Source: Topomyia yanbarensis (Eukaryota; Arthropoda; Insecta; Diptera; Culicidae). Taken from it: a stretch of DNA of 64,000 nucleotides. Where the stretch lies: NCBI RefSeq assembly GCF_030247195.1, contig NC_080671.1, forward strand, positions 203,526,897 to 203,590,896. The letters run 5' to 3'. Of the stretch, positions 11,915 to 28,914 are shown one piece after another (position 1 is the stretch's first letter; every line of letters starts with the position of its first letter). The position numbers were made by a program, and so were the translations under genes. A model generated the notes under the pieces. That model did not search any database and had not been told where the DNA came from. It saw only the letters and a list, made by a program, of their open reading frames with translations.

Positions 11915-12639
11915 TACAGCAAAGACCTGTTTTTACCAGCCCTTTGGTTTGCTGGCAAAACCAGGACACATTTTTTCATTTCGTTTAATTTACCGAAGCT
12001 GTTAAAATATTATTCTATAGTCCCTAGATGTAACCCCATAATCCTTTCTGATTATTTAATATTTCCCTTAAGGAGGTATTACAGTGCAAAATCAGAAAAA
12101 ATATGATTTTTTTTTATTTTTGCATATTTTGAATCATTAACCAATTTTTTTCCTTGAAAAAAAAAAAACTATTGTAGCTGGGCTTCGTGATGAGAAAAAC
12201 GAAAATAATGTTGATAATTCTTGTAAGTAATGGATTTTTCATTAAAGTTTTAAAACAAGTAGGCCGCCTAGAGGCGGTGTTGCGCACCTGAGCGAATAAA
12301 AAACAAAAACTTTTTTCTTCTAGTTACTTCAACATAAGCGAATACAATGTTTGCTTAAATTGTGGACTCCAGCAGTACGCAAATTACCACAACTGTAAGG
12401 AGTATTTCTCTAGTGCTTTGTTTAATTCTAGACTTCTAATTTATTGTAGGGGAGTCCAGGGTCTGCTGGCGATGGTTTCACTTATCATGTTTTATCTTTT
12501 TGATTTTAAGAAGATCGTGTAAAACAGAATGCGTTGTATTAAAGAGCAGACTGTAGGCTGCATCTCCGAATTTTATATATGCGACGCGAAAATCTCGCTA
12601 TCTTACGACTATACGCACTAGGGCATTACAAAAAAATAT

Positions 12640-12775
12640 TATGACAAATGTCAAAGTAAGCTCAGATGCCAAATTTCACATCATTTGGACCATTCTAGAC
12701 TCCCGCCCACTTCGCTTGAAATTTTTTGAAATTGGAGAGTGTGGGAAAGTACAGAGAAAAAATATATTAAATGCC
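12640..12775 (+). repeat. Fragment of the 20.4-kb foldback family
   Basis: It shares GACAAATGTCAAAGTAAGCT, CAGATGCCAAATTTCACATC and TAGACTCCCGCCCACTTCGC with 20390-20460 and its mirror at 21650-21715. Similarity fades near AAATATATTAAATGCC. Confidence 0.7.
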
Positions 12776-13009
12776 TAGGGTTAGCGCGAAAATAAACCAT
12801 GTGAAGCCGTTGGTTAAAGCGGCGTCAGCCATCTTTGCTCAATGCATTGGTTTAAATGGCAAGGCGATTTTTGTTATTATAAAGGGTTCATAAGAAGAAA
12901 GCAAAGATATTCGTGCCAATTCATACGCATTGCATCGATTGTATTCCGAGTAATTAATGAAATGGTGAGGCACCCTCCTTAATACGACTAAAATAGGCTT
13001 TTTACTCTA
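12776..13009. mobile_element. Diverged second copy of the 10833 MITE
   Basis: GAAGCCGTTGGTTAAAGC, GCCATCTTTGCTCAA, GGTGAGGCACC and AAAATAGGC match the copy at 10833-11151 in the same order. The termini have decayed (TAGGGTTAGCG on the left and TTTTTACTCTA on the right), so this copy is older. Confidence 0.65.
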
Positions 13010-13678
13010 ATACGCTCGAAAATTCAATATCGCTTACAATACCAACGAAACAGAATGTAATGCAACATAAACACATTGGAGAATGTATTACACAGTACTT
13101 GAAGTGCAGAACTAGAGACAGCGCCATATGTCTAATATAAAAGGAGAAAAAAAGATTCCGCCAACTGTCCCCAAACTTCCCTAAATATTATTAAATAATA
13201 AGAAGATCCATATTATAACACCAAGCATTCACCCAAAGTTTTTAAAACATACTTCTTTTCGGCTAAAATTGCACATAATGCTAGTTTCGGTACGATAAGT
13301 AATCACTACAGACTGAATATTTTTTCGTGCAGGTGCCCAACACCGCCTTTAGGCGGACAAAGTATTTACCAAAAAAACTAAACTTCCGATTAATTCCACT
13401 AAACCAATTCACATCTACAGTGAAATGCTATAGTAACAGGCTACTCAATATTTTTTTAGTTATTTAAATTTCCAAAAATAGTTAAAATTTGTTTAATGAA
13501 GATTACCACCAAGACCAAACACAAAATTTTTTTTTCGCGGTTTGCTCGAATTTTCAACTTTGAGCTTCAATTACCTTTGACACAAAGTTACGAATATTCA
13601 AACAATGTGTGTGTATGAAAGGTGTGAGCGTTGGGAAGAAATGCTAGTGCGGGTGACAACATACAATGATGATTTTGA

Positions 13679-13777
13679 TATATACACGAACGGAGGTCTT
13701 AGTGGAATGTACGTAATGTTTCAAAAGTTTTCTTCCATTTAAACATAGTGGAATTAAATGGAAGAAAACTTTTGAAA
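13679..13777 (+). mobile_element. Hairpin element, copy 2
   Basis: It matches the 1167-1280 insertion over ATATAC.CGAACGGAGGTC and TTAGTGGAATGTACGTAATG, then ends in a perfect 22-bp inverted repeat (13719-13740 and 13756-13777). The left arm differs from copy 1 by a GA-to-AG change, and the right arm carries the matching change. The loop sequence is unrelated to copy 1. Confidence 0.7.
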
Positions 13778-14400
13778 GATGTTTTAGATGTTTTATTTAG
13801 ATTTTTATAGAGGGTTAAAACAAGAAAAGTTTGCTCCAGAAAGGGTTTCCCTCGAATTTAACTTTGTGTCTGCTAGAGCTCATAAAACATTTTTTTTCGT
13901 TTGAGGCTGACAAAATCAGGTTCAAAAGCTGATAAAATCGGGGGTAGACAAAAGCGGGGGCAGATAAAATCGGGGTCTGATAAAATGGGATCTTCACTGT
14001 ACATTGATTTTCTCCCTTCACTTTATCAATCATGAGGTTTGAAATCGCCAATTCTTGAAATGGGAAAGGATGGCTCCATATCTACAATATCTACAATGGA
14101 ATCAAAAGATATGCGATCAGTGGCGCAGCCCTCATCTCCTCCACTCTTCCCTTCCCACACAACAAAATTAATTAGGTTGAAGAAAAAACCAGTTATGTTG
14201 ACTAATTTAATGAAATATTGTGCAAAATTTTGCTGGAAGAATATTATCACTACATTGAGAGGCTATTGTTGCATCATGGTGACTTTTGGAAAATTGTGGG
14301 AAGGGGTTCTTGTAATTGCCAAGCTAAATTACATCAATATTAAATAAAATAACTGCCTGAATTATAATGAGCTCTTTTTTAGAGAAATGTTCTAATATAT

Positions 14401-14526
14401 GGATAACCTTCCGGAACTCGCGCTAGTGCACTGAGTGTACGCTGGTCTGAAAATCCAGCGAAATCGCGCACAAGCGGCTACTCGTTCAGTGGGCCATTTG
14501 CGCGACTTCCGAAGAGATAAGGGACC
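14401..14526. mobile_element. ~125-bp MITE with CTTCCGGAA..CGCGC ends
   Basis: The left end (ATAACCTTCCGGAACTCGCG) and inverted right end (CTTATCTCTTCGGAAGTCGC) form an imperfect TIR. CACTGA follows on the left and is mirrored on the right. The sequence is GC-rich relative to its surroundings. No clear target duplication was found. Confidence 0.55.
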
Positions 14527-14930
14527 ATTTTTTGAATCGAAAACTAAGTTTGAATAGATTAATTGAATATAAAATTTGCTTACCGAAAATTTGCATTTAT
14601 TTCAACAGTTGCTGAAAATGTACTTTTTGGTTCGTAAAGTTGAGACAAAATCTCAGTATAATTAATAACATTTCGGAAAGTAATGGAAGATGATGAAAAA
14701 TGACGTTTACAGTATATCGGGATCGGTTTTTATGAGCATTTAATTTTTGTTGCATTATAAGTCTAAGCAGGATTGTAAATAATGAAAGTTTCAAAATATT
14801 TCAAGATAGTGGCTTTTGATGGTGTATATTTGAGTGTTGAATTGAATGGCGTAATAAAATTTCGCGTACTAGGGACTAGTACTTGTTGTCAAGTTAAGAG
14901 CTTGAACAGCGAAAAAAGTAAAATAAATGC

Positions 14931-15615
14931 TCGATAACTTTTTTACGGTCACGATCACATTCATTCAAAACTAATAAATTTCGTTGTTAAGTATCATTGA
15001 CTAATTTTACAATGTAAATCATCACATCTTCTGATAAAAAAATTTTGGCGTGTAATGCTCCTAGAAGTAATTACTGAGAATTCACTCTTTAAGCAAATTT
15101 TGCTCGAGACTTAATATCTTCAGCAAAGTTTTCGAAAATGCTATTTCAAATAAACTTGTCGAAGACATAAATACTCAATATATTCAGAGTATTGGAATAT
15201 AGTAAACTATATGTAATCTAAATACTTTAAAACAAGTTATTCTAATATTACTGTATTTAATAAATCTACTCCGCGGTTTATAAACAATAAAATTCACCTT
15301 GTATTGGTAGGATCCTCTGAAGCTCACATAAAGATATATTGAAGAGAACTTGTTTTTAAAAGTCCTAAATGTTGTTTTATATCTCAATATGCTGCATTCA
15401 TGTAGCTTTCATATTTCAATCAAAATTGTTAAAATATCATTATCAACAACTTTGTTGAAAGCACTTAGACTCCTACTATTGTTGAAGAGTTAGTTCTCCT
15501 TAATCACTTCTAGGAGAATGTTTTATGCGCAGTTATATGTTGGAGAACTTTCAAAGTTGATAATTTCTAAATTATGTGATCGTGAGCGTTCAAAACGTTT
15601 TTGAACACTTAACCC
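14931..15615. mobile_element. ~690-bp foldback-type MITE
   Basis: The outer similarity CGGTCACGATCACAT (about 14945) is mirrored by ATGTGATCGTGAGCG (about 15576). The inner CTCCTAGAAGTAATTA (about 15058) is mirrored by TAATCACTTCTAGGAG (about 15500). The arms are therefore about 200 bp, diverged, with a loop of about 280 bp. No coding region. Exact ends are uncertain. Confidence 0.55.
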
Positions 15616-15752
15616 ACTTTAAAAGTTCGCATTCTTTGACTTCGTTGACATATTATTAAAGAAAATACCGTTTAAAGATTTGAAAACTATTCTATGTTGA
15701 TTCTACTTCTCCTTGGCTGGAATGGCATCTGTTAGACTACTTTTGTTTTAAA

Positions 15753-16245
15753 TTTCTTACAAAAGAAATGTATAGAATTCGCTCAAACTTTGCAAACTTT
15801 TTCCGAGGCCCGGAGGGCTGAGTCTCATATACCAATCGACTCAGCTCGACAAATTGGGACAATGTCTGTATGTGTGTGTATGGGTATGTATGTATGTGCA
15901 CTAATGTCATGTAATTATCTCAGAAACCGTTGAACCGATGTAAACGAAATTAGTTTCAAATGAAAGGCCTAACGTTGCCAGTGTCTACACTATTATTTTT
16001 GTTTTTAGATATGTAGTTTACTTGGATACTTGAAGTCATGGATGATTTTGTCAAAACACAAAGGGTTTAAAGCAAGTAACTTTCGAACAAAGCAACGAAT
16101 ATTATGTGCACATAATTTGAAATCCTGTAAAAATACCTTTCAAACAAGCTATAGATTGTCAAAATCCGTTCACGAACGGCGGAGATATTAAACATTTTGT
16201 ATTTTTATTCCTCGCTTACCAATTTCCACTAACTAAAAATGAGAT
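15753..16245 (+). repeat. Family A, second subfamily
   Basis: It starts TTTCTTACAAAAGAAATGTA, then CCGAGGCCCGGAGGGCTGAG, CAATCGACTCAGCTCGAC, a TGTATG tract, AACCGTTGAACCGATG and CAAACAAGCTATAGATTGT. The same order is seen at 35.5-36.0 kb. It differs from copy 1 in the head and in the TG tract context. Confidence 0.7.
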
Positions 16246-18299
16246 CGTTAAATACAGAGTATTGCTTTACGGGTGTTTTAGGGGCAAAACTAAACAGATT
16301 TTACATATCGGGGTATGAAAACACATTGGCGTGATTCAAGGAACTCGATTCTGAAAATATTTTGTGAATTTACTTGATAATTAATTAACTATTTCCCAAA
16401 AATTAATACACAAGTTTACTTCATAGACAAAACAATATTTAAATTCACTTCAAAGTGAAAATTTGTGCAGAGTTGATGTACTTATCTGTTGGATTAAGCA
16501 TTGCGTTCAATCGTGAGAAAGACATTGTATGGTATTTGAATGCACAGATCGCCAACTTATCCACCTAGTAGTGAGAAAATAGATTTCTAACATAATTCAT
16601 ATTATACTTGTAGCATTACCAAGACCAACTGTATTTTTGATTAACAGAATTCTAGTGAAAGTTTATCTTCTTTTGCAAGATTTCCGTTAAACTAATTGTG
16701 GCGTAAAAATTATCAGTTGCATTATGTATAATAACGATGCAAGGAATCAAAATTTCGCCCATGTACAAAAATAATGTCACAGCACTAACCATCATTTACC
16801 GTTCCTCGCTTGTCCCCACCCCCGATCTCACACCAATCGTGTTCGTGGCAACTGTCACGACTCAGATCTATCCTGATATTTCCAAATTCATTTCTAAGAT
16901 GTGTCATAAGATCTTAAATTAATCTGAATTTTTTTTTAGTATCCAAGCTAATTTAATCTTGCGATGGATTTGTTCAGGTTGAAGCAAACAAACCCATTTT
17001 TGTCATCTGATTCCCTATAAACAGTTTTCCATTTTAGTGTAGAACAGAGCCACCTGCGGAATCAAACTAAATATTACATTCTACTTGAAAAAGAAAATAT
17101 TTGGGGTCCTGGCAAAATTTGCAAAATATTTGTATTATGAGAAAACAATAATTAATTTATGTTCCAACCCTGCTTTCCTCTGAAGATGAGGGCCTATTCC
17201 TTCGAAACGTTGCACTAAGGAGAGTCATATGACCAAAAACTTAAAACTACATCAACTCCAATTTAATTCAATTCTATACTGAGCGTTTGTATATGCTATA
17301 ATTACGGAAAACCTAGGGTATTTCAAATTGGGTAATATAGTTGTTTGAAGACAAAAAATTTAAAAGAGACATACCACGTGCACTTGTCTATTTTAAACTT
17401 TTCGTATCTCTACTGAATTGTTTAATGAAACATATGCTCAAACGTGTCATCTGAAAATTGAGAACACCTATTTTGGGTTGGTATTATTGAAAATACGGAT
17501 TCATTGTAATGCACTTTTATGAAAAATAATGGATTAAATTCCAAAAATATCCACAATTAGATACGGGAAAAATGACGCCAAAGGTCCCTGCACTATCGAA
17601 CTATACTTGCATCCCAGTAAAAGGATGCTTTTAACTTATAGCGATGGTTCCATTTGCCCAAATTTGCCCTATGCTGAGAACGCTTTAATTGAAGCTTCAA
17701 TGACAGAATTGGTACAGGCATTGGACAATTCAATAGACGTTTCGTTTGAGTGCTCCGTATTCTGCACGTAAATTAGCGAGGATTACAATCACAGTTTATG
17801 CATTGGACAGATAGTTGATCTCGCTGAATTTATGTCATACAACTGATACTGAGTTGTACTGGAAACCCCAATATAGATTTTTCATGATCTATGTGACTAA
17901 AAGCATATTTATTATATATTTTCGATGAATTTAAATACTTATTCTGGTAGTTTGAACCATTCCTTTGTCATGGTATTGTTTTGTGTAGAACTCATAAACC
18001 CATATCTCCAGAACGAGAATTCCGAACGAAACAATTCTCAAGTGATAAGGATTGCTGGACTTGAAAATTCTATTCTGTGCAAAAATCATTTTCAGATATC
18101 TGTGACCAAAAAAAAATCTTTTAATTCCTAGACATATTCCTGATTTCTAGATTTCCCGATGACTAATTAAGGCCCATCAATAAACTAGAAACACCAGATA
18201 ATCTTAAAACGCCGTCAAGAAAAGAAGAACGAAAACGTGCTATTTGCAATGAGATTTTCACAAACACTTAAGAAGATTCGGAAACAATTGGTTTGGAAT

Positions 18300-18300
<1 letters not shown>
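16246..18300. other. Unassigned AT-rich DNA
   Basis: There are no frames above noise, no paired terminal repeats and no copies of the families named elsewhere. Nothing specific can be supported. Confidence 0.4.
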
Positions 18301-19930
<1,630 letters not shown>

Positions 19931-20412
19931 ATCTGACATCTAGTTGCTTGCCAACTTTGCGTGTGTTCGGCAACCTAATGAATGATACAACAGTGATATG
20001 TGTAACAAATGTCTCATCTCACTGATAGGTGGATTATATCGGTTTTTGAAGTTTCAATAATTTATAAAACTGATTAAATTTCAGCATTTTCACAAAAGTC
20101 AAAGATTTTCATCAACAACCGGGGGCCACTTTTATGGCTACGCCATTGTGTGCGATAAATTGTTGTTGAAAAAATAAGTCTAATTTTCAAGTTTCTGATA
20201 AAAGATAGGTTGTTCAGCAAAGCATCGATTAAAAGCAAATCAAAGCAAGTTGAAATTATATGTTGATGTCAACATCGAATTAAATATGATATTAATATTT
20301 GTTTTCACCTTGCTGTGCTTACATAGGTTAGGGCACCGCAATTTTTTTTTTTTTGGATTCTCAAAGGCCCCCCCCCCTCTCATATTGTGACAAATGTCAA
20401 AGTAAGCTCAGA

Positions 20413-21704
20413 TGCCAAATTTCACATCATTTGGACAATTCTAGACTCCCGCCCACTTCGCTTCAAATTTTTGAAATTGGTAATATGGGAAAATATTGAG
20501 GAAAAATATATTAAACGCTAAAACTTTTGAAGTAGCAATCAGAAAATTACAATTTATACTTCTTTTTAAATGATATAACTTTAGTATTTGAAGGAAATTT
20601 TTTTTCTTCCAAGAAAAATACGGAAAAGTGGGGTACAGGGTCATTTTGGCCCCAAAATCCCCTATTTTTAATAATTTTTCTGCTCCGTGATGCAAATCAT
20701 ACATATTTTGCAGATTTTCTAATGTGAAAAAATCTCAGAAATCGAACGGTTTTTTACCTTTGTCCGAATACGAGAAGTTGGGGTTATAGGGCCTTTTGTC
20801 ATTCATATTAAATTTTATCTTTTTCTCGTGCATATATCTCTATTATTCTTCAATCAATTTTCATAAAATGAACTTTGTTGAACGTGGATAATTGTTAGGA
20901 ATACATATATAATAGATTCGTTAGCGGTAAAATTCAGAAACAATCTTTTTTTTATATTGACTATGCAAATCACATTTTTTTCATTAGATTCCCTAATACC
21001 CCCACTTCTCTTTTTTTCCAGTATAGAAACTTTTCTCATGTGATTCCCAAGCGTACTTTACACCTAAAGTAGTAAAGTAAATAAGAATTTTGTTGTTAAA
21101 TGGAGTTAATATGTTCGATTTTATGATAAAAATGTGAAATCGAGACTATATGTCAGATAATTTGATGTTTCTGAATTTTACCGGTAAAGAATGTATTTTT
21201 ATTTTCTTCCTAAGGATTTTCCACGTTCATCAAGGTACAATTTAATTAAATTGAGTGAAGAATAATAGAGATATATGCACGAGAAAATGATAAAATTTAA
21301 TATGAATGACAAAAGGCCCTATAAACCCAACTTCTCGTATTCGGACAAAGAAAAAAAAGATTTGCGTTCGATTTCGGAGATTAATGTAGAAAAACTGCAA
21401 AATATGTATGATTTGCATCACCGAGCAGAATTTTTTTTTAAAAAATATGGGATTTCGGGGCCAAAATGACCCAGTACCCCGCTTTCCCGTATTTTTCTGG
21501 GAATGTCTTCATTCAAATACTAAGATTATTTTCTTTAAAAAGAGGTATGAGTTGTAATTTTCTGATTGCTACTTCAAAAGTTATAGCATTTAATATATTT
21601 TTCCTCAATATTTTCCCATATTTCAAAATTTTCAACCAATTTCAAAAACTTCAAGCGAAGTGGGCGGGAGTCTAGAATTGTCCAAATGATGTGAAATTTG
21701 GCAT
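20413..21704. mobile_element. 1.3-kb foldback element
   Basis: The left end ATGCCAAATTTCACATCATT is mirrored exactly at the right end. The two arms (about 20413-20975 and 21135-21704) can be followed by eye almost to the centre near 21058. Shared landmarks are TCTAGACTCCCGCCCACTTC, GAAGTAGCAATCAGAAAATT, TTTGTCCGAATACGAGAAGT and TTCTCGTGCATATATCTC. The interior is non-coding. A partial copy lies at 12640-12775. Whether GACAAATGTCAAAG just outside belongs to this family or to the outer element is unclear, because the 12.6-kb fragment carries it too. Confidence 0.75.
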
Positions 21705-22661
21705 CTGAGCTCAGTGATGTCCCTATCCTCTGTGCAGTAAAGAGAAATTGAAATTACTCCCCACACTCTGGCAAGCAAAACGAGAGCGCTTCTCTTTCGT
21801 TCATATACACCACCGTATTTGATATGTGTAAGCGCACGTTGATGGCAGAGATAAATTTTCATACACCCAACACTGGAACGATCTAGAGTGTGGAGAAGAG
21901 CTCTTGTGGCGCGCTCAGATAAATTCGCCACCGCGCGCGCCCCAGAGTCGCTGTGGTGTATTCACTGGCGTGGTTTCACTGGCGTGTGATCTTTGGTTTG
22001 TTTTCGTCTTACAAGCGACATTGCGGGTGAGATTGATTTAATTTGCACAGGTTGTTGCGTTGTGTTGTGTGGATGGCGGTGGCTTATTTCAAGCTTATAT
22101 GATATTCTACTGAAGATTTCATAGTTGCTTGGTAAAGCTTGCGAGTTTATAGAGTGTTGTTACACTATAGTGGGAAACCTGAAGTATTCGAGCCTAGGGG
22201 CAAAGAAGGAAAACGTTTTACATATCAATGTATCGGCTGGTATAAACAAAGTTTTATAATGATCTGTAGTATCAGATTACTCGTATAACAGATGTAAGAC
22301 GGGATTTGTGAATCCACATTAGGAACGGCCTATTTTTTGTTCGACTGAATAACTCAATGGTAAGTTAACTTATTTTGATTGCGAATTTGGCGACGCCAAA
22401 AAGTAAAGTGACCCATTACAAGTAATGTCCTGGTATTACACACGTTTTCAATTATTATCATATGCAGGCATTGTAATTCTCTCTCACTCACGCGAGAAGA
22501 GGCTTATCCGATGTCCAACTTTTCCGAGATAAAGTCCACATAAAACAAGATAACGTTCACAAGAATTCACATTGTTACTTGTTTTTTTCTGTAGTGCGTT
22601 ATTAAAAATAATGACGTGCCAATTTAGAAGCGCTTCTATTTGACCGGTACAGTGCTTTCAA

Positions 22662-23379
22662 GGGGTTACAGCACTGTAGATTTTTTAAAACATTTACTTT
22701 TTATTTATTGGTTGAATTTTGTTTACTGGTGCTTTAGGATGCTGAAAATGATGTTCCAAAAAATGAATCGCGAAAACAATAAATAAATATTCAAATTTTT
22801 TCGCAACGCCTCTTATGTATACCTCGAGTATACTAAAAACGTTAACCGTGTTTTTCTCGAAATATTTTTTTTTTGATCTGGCCGGAAATGTAACTCGAAA
22901 AAATGATTTTTGATCAGCCTAAAATTTTTACAGCATGTTCAAGATTACTTTCTCCAGCGATGTACGTGGGATTTAATTTTTTCATTGCATAATTTTTTAA
23001 TAAGCAAATTTTGTGTCGATTTTTAACACATTTTCAGCGTTTTACGACTAAAAATGTGCCATTTCGCGAAAAATCAAGACATAGAAAATATATTACGTAT
23101 GCTGCTTGCTGTCGTTCTAAGAAGTTTAAAAAGCTTTAGTTTTTGGCTCTGGATCAAAAATTACGGGACATAGAGTTCCGGCCGTGGACCCCTTCCAAAA
23201 AAAAACTCCCCGACGGGAAAGTGCTGCACAGCCGCTGATGCTTTAAGACGGGTTCGCTAGATTTTCAGAGCAGCGTGCACTGCCGGAAAGTTAAACAAGA
23301 TCTCGATTCATCTCATTATTGCGTCAAGATAAATTCCCGAAATATGCCTATTTTTCGTGCTCTATAGTGGTGTAACCCC
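22662..23379. mobile_element. 718-bp TIR element, TCAA target duplication
   Basis: The left end GGGGTTACAGCACTGTAGA and inverted right end GGGGTTACACCACTATAGA match at 17 of 19 positions. The flanks are TCAA on both sides (22658-22661, 23380-23383). The interior is AT-rich and non-coding. The superfamily is unassigned; a 4-bp TCAA duplication could fit a piggyBac-like TTAA preference or another type. Confidence 0.7.
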
Positions 23380-23383
23380 TCAA

Positions 23384-26185
<2,802 letters not shown>

Positions 26186-26872
26186 TTAAGTTATAATAAA
26201 ACTATTAATACTTATAACACGAGTTTGCAGGTGCCTCTGGTCATTATAAAACTCTCTATACGATTCTACGTAAAAAGTTTTCCCAATTTGCTCCGATGAC
26301 CGAGTACTTTTAGTTTTGCAGGTAGTGTAACAATACTTTATAAACTCGTTCGCTTTACCAAGCAACTTGTATGAAATCTTCAGTAGAAAATAATATAAGC
26401 TTGAAATAAGCCACCACCATCCCCACAACACAACGCAACAACCTGTGCAAATTAAATCAATCTCACCCGCAATGCCGCTTGTAAGACGAAAACAAACCAA
26501 AGATCACACGCCAGTGAATGCACGCCAGTGAAACCACGCCAGTGAATACACCACAGCGACTCTGGGGCGCGCGCGGTGGTGACTTTATCTGAGCGCGCCA
26601 CAGAGAATTTAAAGAGCAAGAGAGCACGATTATCTCGCACCCAACTACCTCAACACCAGCGCACACTTGAAATCGGCTATACAGCTCCGAAAGAAAGAGC
26701 GTTCTGCTTTTTTCTGTGGTGTGTGATCATTGTATCCTCTGTGTAGGCATCACACTTACGCGCCAGTGCATCACTAGGGTGAAATGCCATCACTGTCTGA
26801 GCTTACTTTGACATTTGTCACAATATGAGAGGGGGGGCCTTTGAGTATCAAAAAAAAAATTTTGCAGTGCCC

Positions 26873-28914
26873 TATAAAATATGTAGTTTAACGTTTTTTT
26901 CATGCACATATTTGGAGCATGAATATAGATGAAAAATAAAATATTCCCACAAATATTGGGGAACATGGGGAGATTTGACCAGGCTTTCAGTTAAACTTAC
27001 GTAAATCTCCAAAAAAAAACGTTCAATCCTGCAAAACTCGTTGAAATGTAATGTATTGTGTGTATTCATGATTTTTTGCAGAATTGTTAATTTACTTTTT
27101 CAAAAGCTATAAAAGCTTTTCTGTGGTCATTTTTTCTGGTCGTCTTAACATTGCGGGGAGACTTGACCAAGAGCTTTTTGAAATATCGGTACAAAAATAA
27201 TAGCATAAAACATGCTGTAATCTGTATTGTCGATGTCCTTAGATACCAGTAAAAAATATAAAACAGTTGCAAAAATGTATGAACATTTTTGATTTTTTTG
27301 ATGTATTTTCTTTTTGGGATTAACATGTACTGATTACATTACATGTTCACACGACACGAAATCAGGCATACAACTGCTAACTTAGTTTTCTAATACTATA
27401 AAGATATAGACTGGTGTTTAAGGCGGGATTTTTTGTGACGTGATTTAATCGCTTTTTCTAGTCTTCCAATAATTTGGCGCTAAAAGTTGATTGCGCTGTT
27501 TCATTTGATACTCGGGGAAAAAAGATGGGTGGGTAATGTCAGAGACATAACCGGAGTGAAGTAGAATACACTTTAGTTTGTTAATACGAATGCTACAATA
27601 CAATGGAAATACCGAAATATGGTACACGTACATCGAAACCTAAAATATTCGAACATATTTATCCTAATTTATGGTAACCCTGAAAAGAGCATTTAATGAG
27701 AGTGAAACAAATTCATTTGGCAACAGCAGAGAATCGGATATACTTGTACCGTTATTTCGCTATTTCCATTAGAAACACCGAAATAACTTATTTTAATAAA
27801 ACCTTTCAGAAATTAGTAAAAATTGCAGCATTCGTAATAATAGCTTAAAATGTATGCTACTTCGTGGTAATATCGTTGACATTATTTTCCCATCTTTTTG
27901 TAAGGAAACGGCGATATAATCACAACAAACGGTCCTTATTAGGATCACAAAATCGTTCTCAGAAGAATTACAAATGAAATTTCCATTTCGCGCTTTGGAA
28001 AATAACTTCCCTTTATCGTGTTAGTTATTTTCCATAATAATATCTGAAAAAACTGACCAATTGGAAGGAAGCAAGAAAATACCTACAAAAATTTGAATCA
28101 GAAAAGTGACATTGACGGAAAAATGCTTCAGGAATCAGAATATATTGGCTCAAATGACACGTTCCCCGTACATTGCCGATTTGTTTTCCAACGTCAATTA
28201 TCTGACAAGTGGACTTGCTGAAACGGACTGAAATTTTTTCTGACCAGATTTGCGGATTGGTTCATGAAATTAGCGGTAACCAATCAGGAACAGATGATGT
28301 CAGATCAGTCAGATGATTTGAAATCGGTTTTTTTTGTGTGTGTATGCTATCTTACATCCATCAGCAAATAAAATGATGGCTTCTGCTAGTAGCACGTTTC
28401 AACACAAACTGATACATCCACCAGTCGTATACAGCTCACAAATATTTCTCGGTATTGTACAGCCATCCGTTCGCGCCAAGCAACCAAATACGAATGTCGA
28501 TAGAAACAAATCTGTAGCGGACCTATATTTAAAACTTTTCATCATTTAAGTGTTCGGTTGGTGCACCATATTGACGGCTCTGGCCGAGATGAGCTGAAAA
28601 TTTTCACCATTTTCAGCAGTTTTTGAAAGATTTTTTAAAACACAGTATTTTCGGTATTAATGCATGTTATATATACTCCAAACTTTAATACTACATTGCG
28701 GTACATATTTTCGATAAAATTGCCTTAAACCTCAAATGATTCTATTAAGTATGATGGAAGTTATTAACGTTCAAAATCTGACGCGACTGCCACAGCCGAT
28801 ATTTTGAAACGGCCGCCCATATTGAAACGTTAGAAGTATTCTACTTCAAAATTCTTATCACCGGAGGAAACAGCTTACTGCCACTTGGTCAAGTCCCCAA
28901 CATAGGGCGGGCAT
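26873..28914. other. Unassigned; possible decayed TIR element
   Basis: A GGGGAGATTTGACCA motif at about 26966 is repeated as GGGGAGACTTGACCA at about 27156 and mirrored as TTGGTCAAGTCCCC at about 28887. This could mark an old inverted-repeat element of about 1.9 kb, but the ends are poor. No gene is visible. Confidence 0.3.

Larger units (their letters stand above)
12264..13356. mobile_element. 1.1-kb inverted-repeat element with self-palindromic ends
   Basis: The 27-bp termini 12264-12290 and 13330-13356 are inverted copies matching at 25 of 27 positions. Each terminus begins with its own small palindrome, CCGCCTAGAGGCGG or CCGCCTAAAGGCGG. The interior is a patchwork of other repeats (12640-12775 and 12776-13009) with no coding capacity. 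I do not recognise the family. Confidence 0.6.
11917..13999. mobile_element. ~2.1-kb TIR element (CAG..AAGACC family) with nested insertions
   Basis: The left end CAGCAAAGACCTGTTTTTA and the inverted right end CAGTGAAGATCCCATTTTAT form an imperfect TIR, flanked by TA on both sides. The right subterminal region has four spaced GATAAAATCGGGG-like repeats (13930-13990). A related end fragment lies in both palindrome arms (about 51489-51840 and its mirror), sharing CTGATTATTTAATAT and the CAGTAAAGACCCATTTTTA terminus. No transposase is visible. Nested inside are the 12264-13356 inverted-repeat element, a MITE copy and hairpin copy 2. Confidence 0.6.

Noticed and set aside
26186..26500. 104-aa minus-strand frame in the right arm of the composite element
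   Set aside because: The mirrored left arm carries several stops in the equivalent frame, so the frame is not conserved. It might be a transposase relic but nothing supports that.
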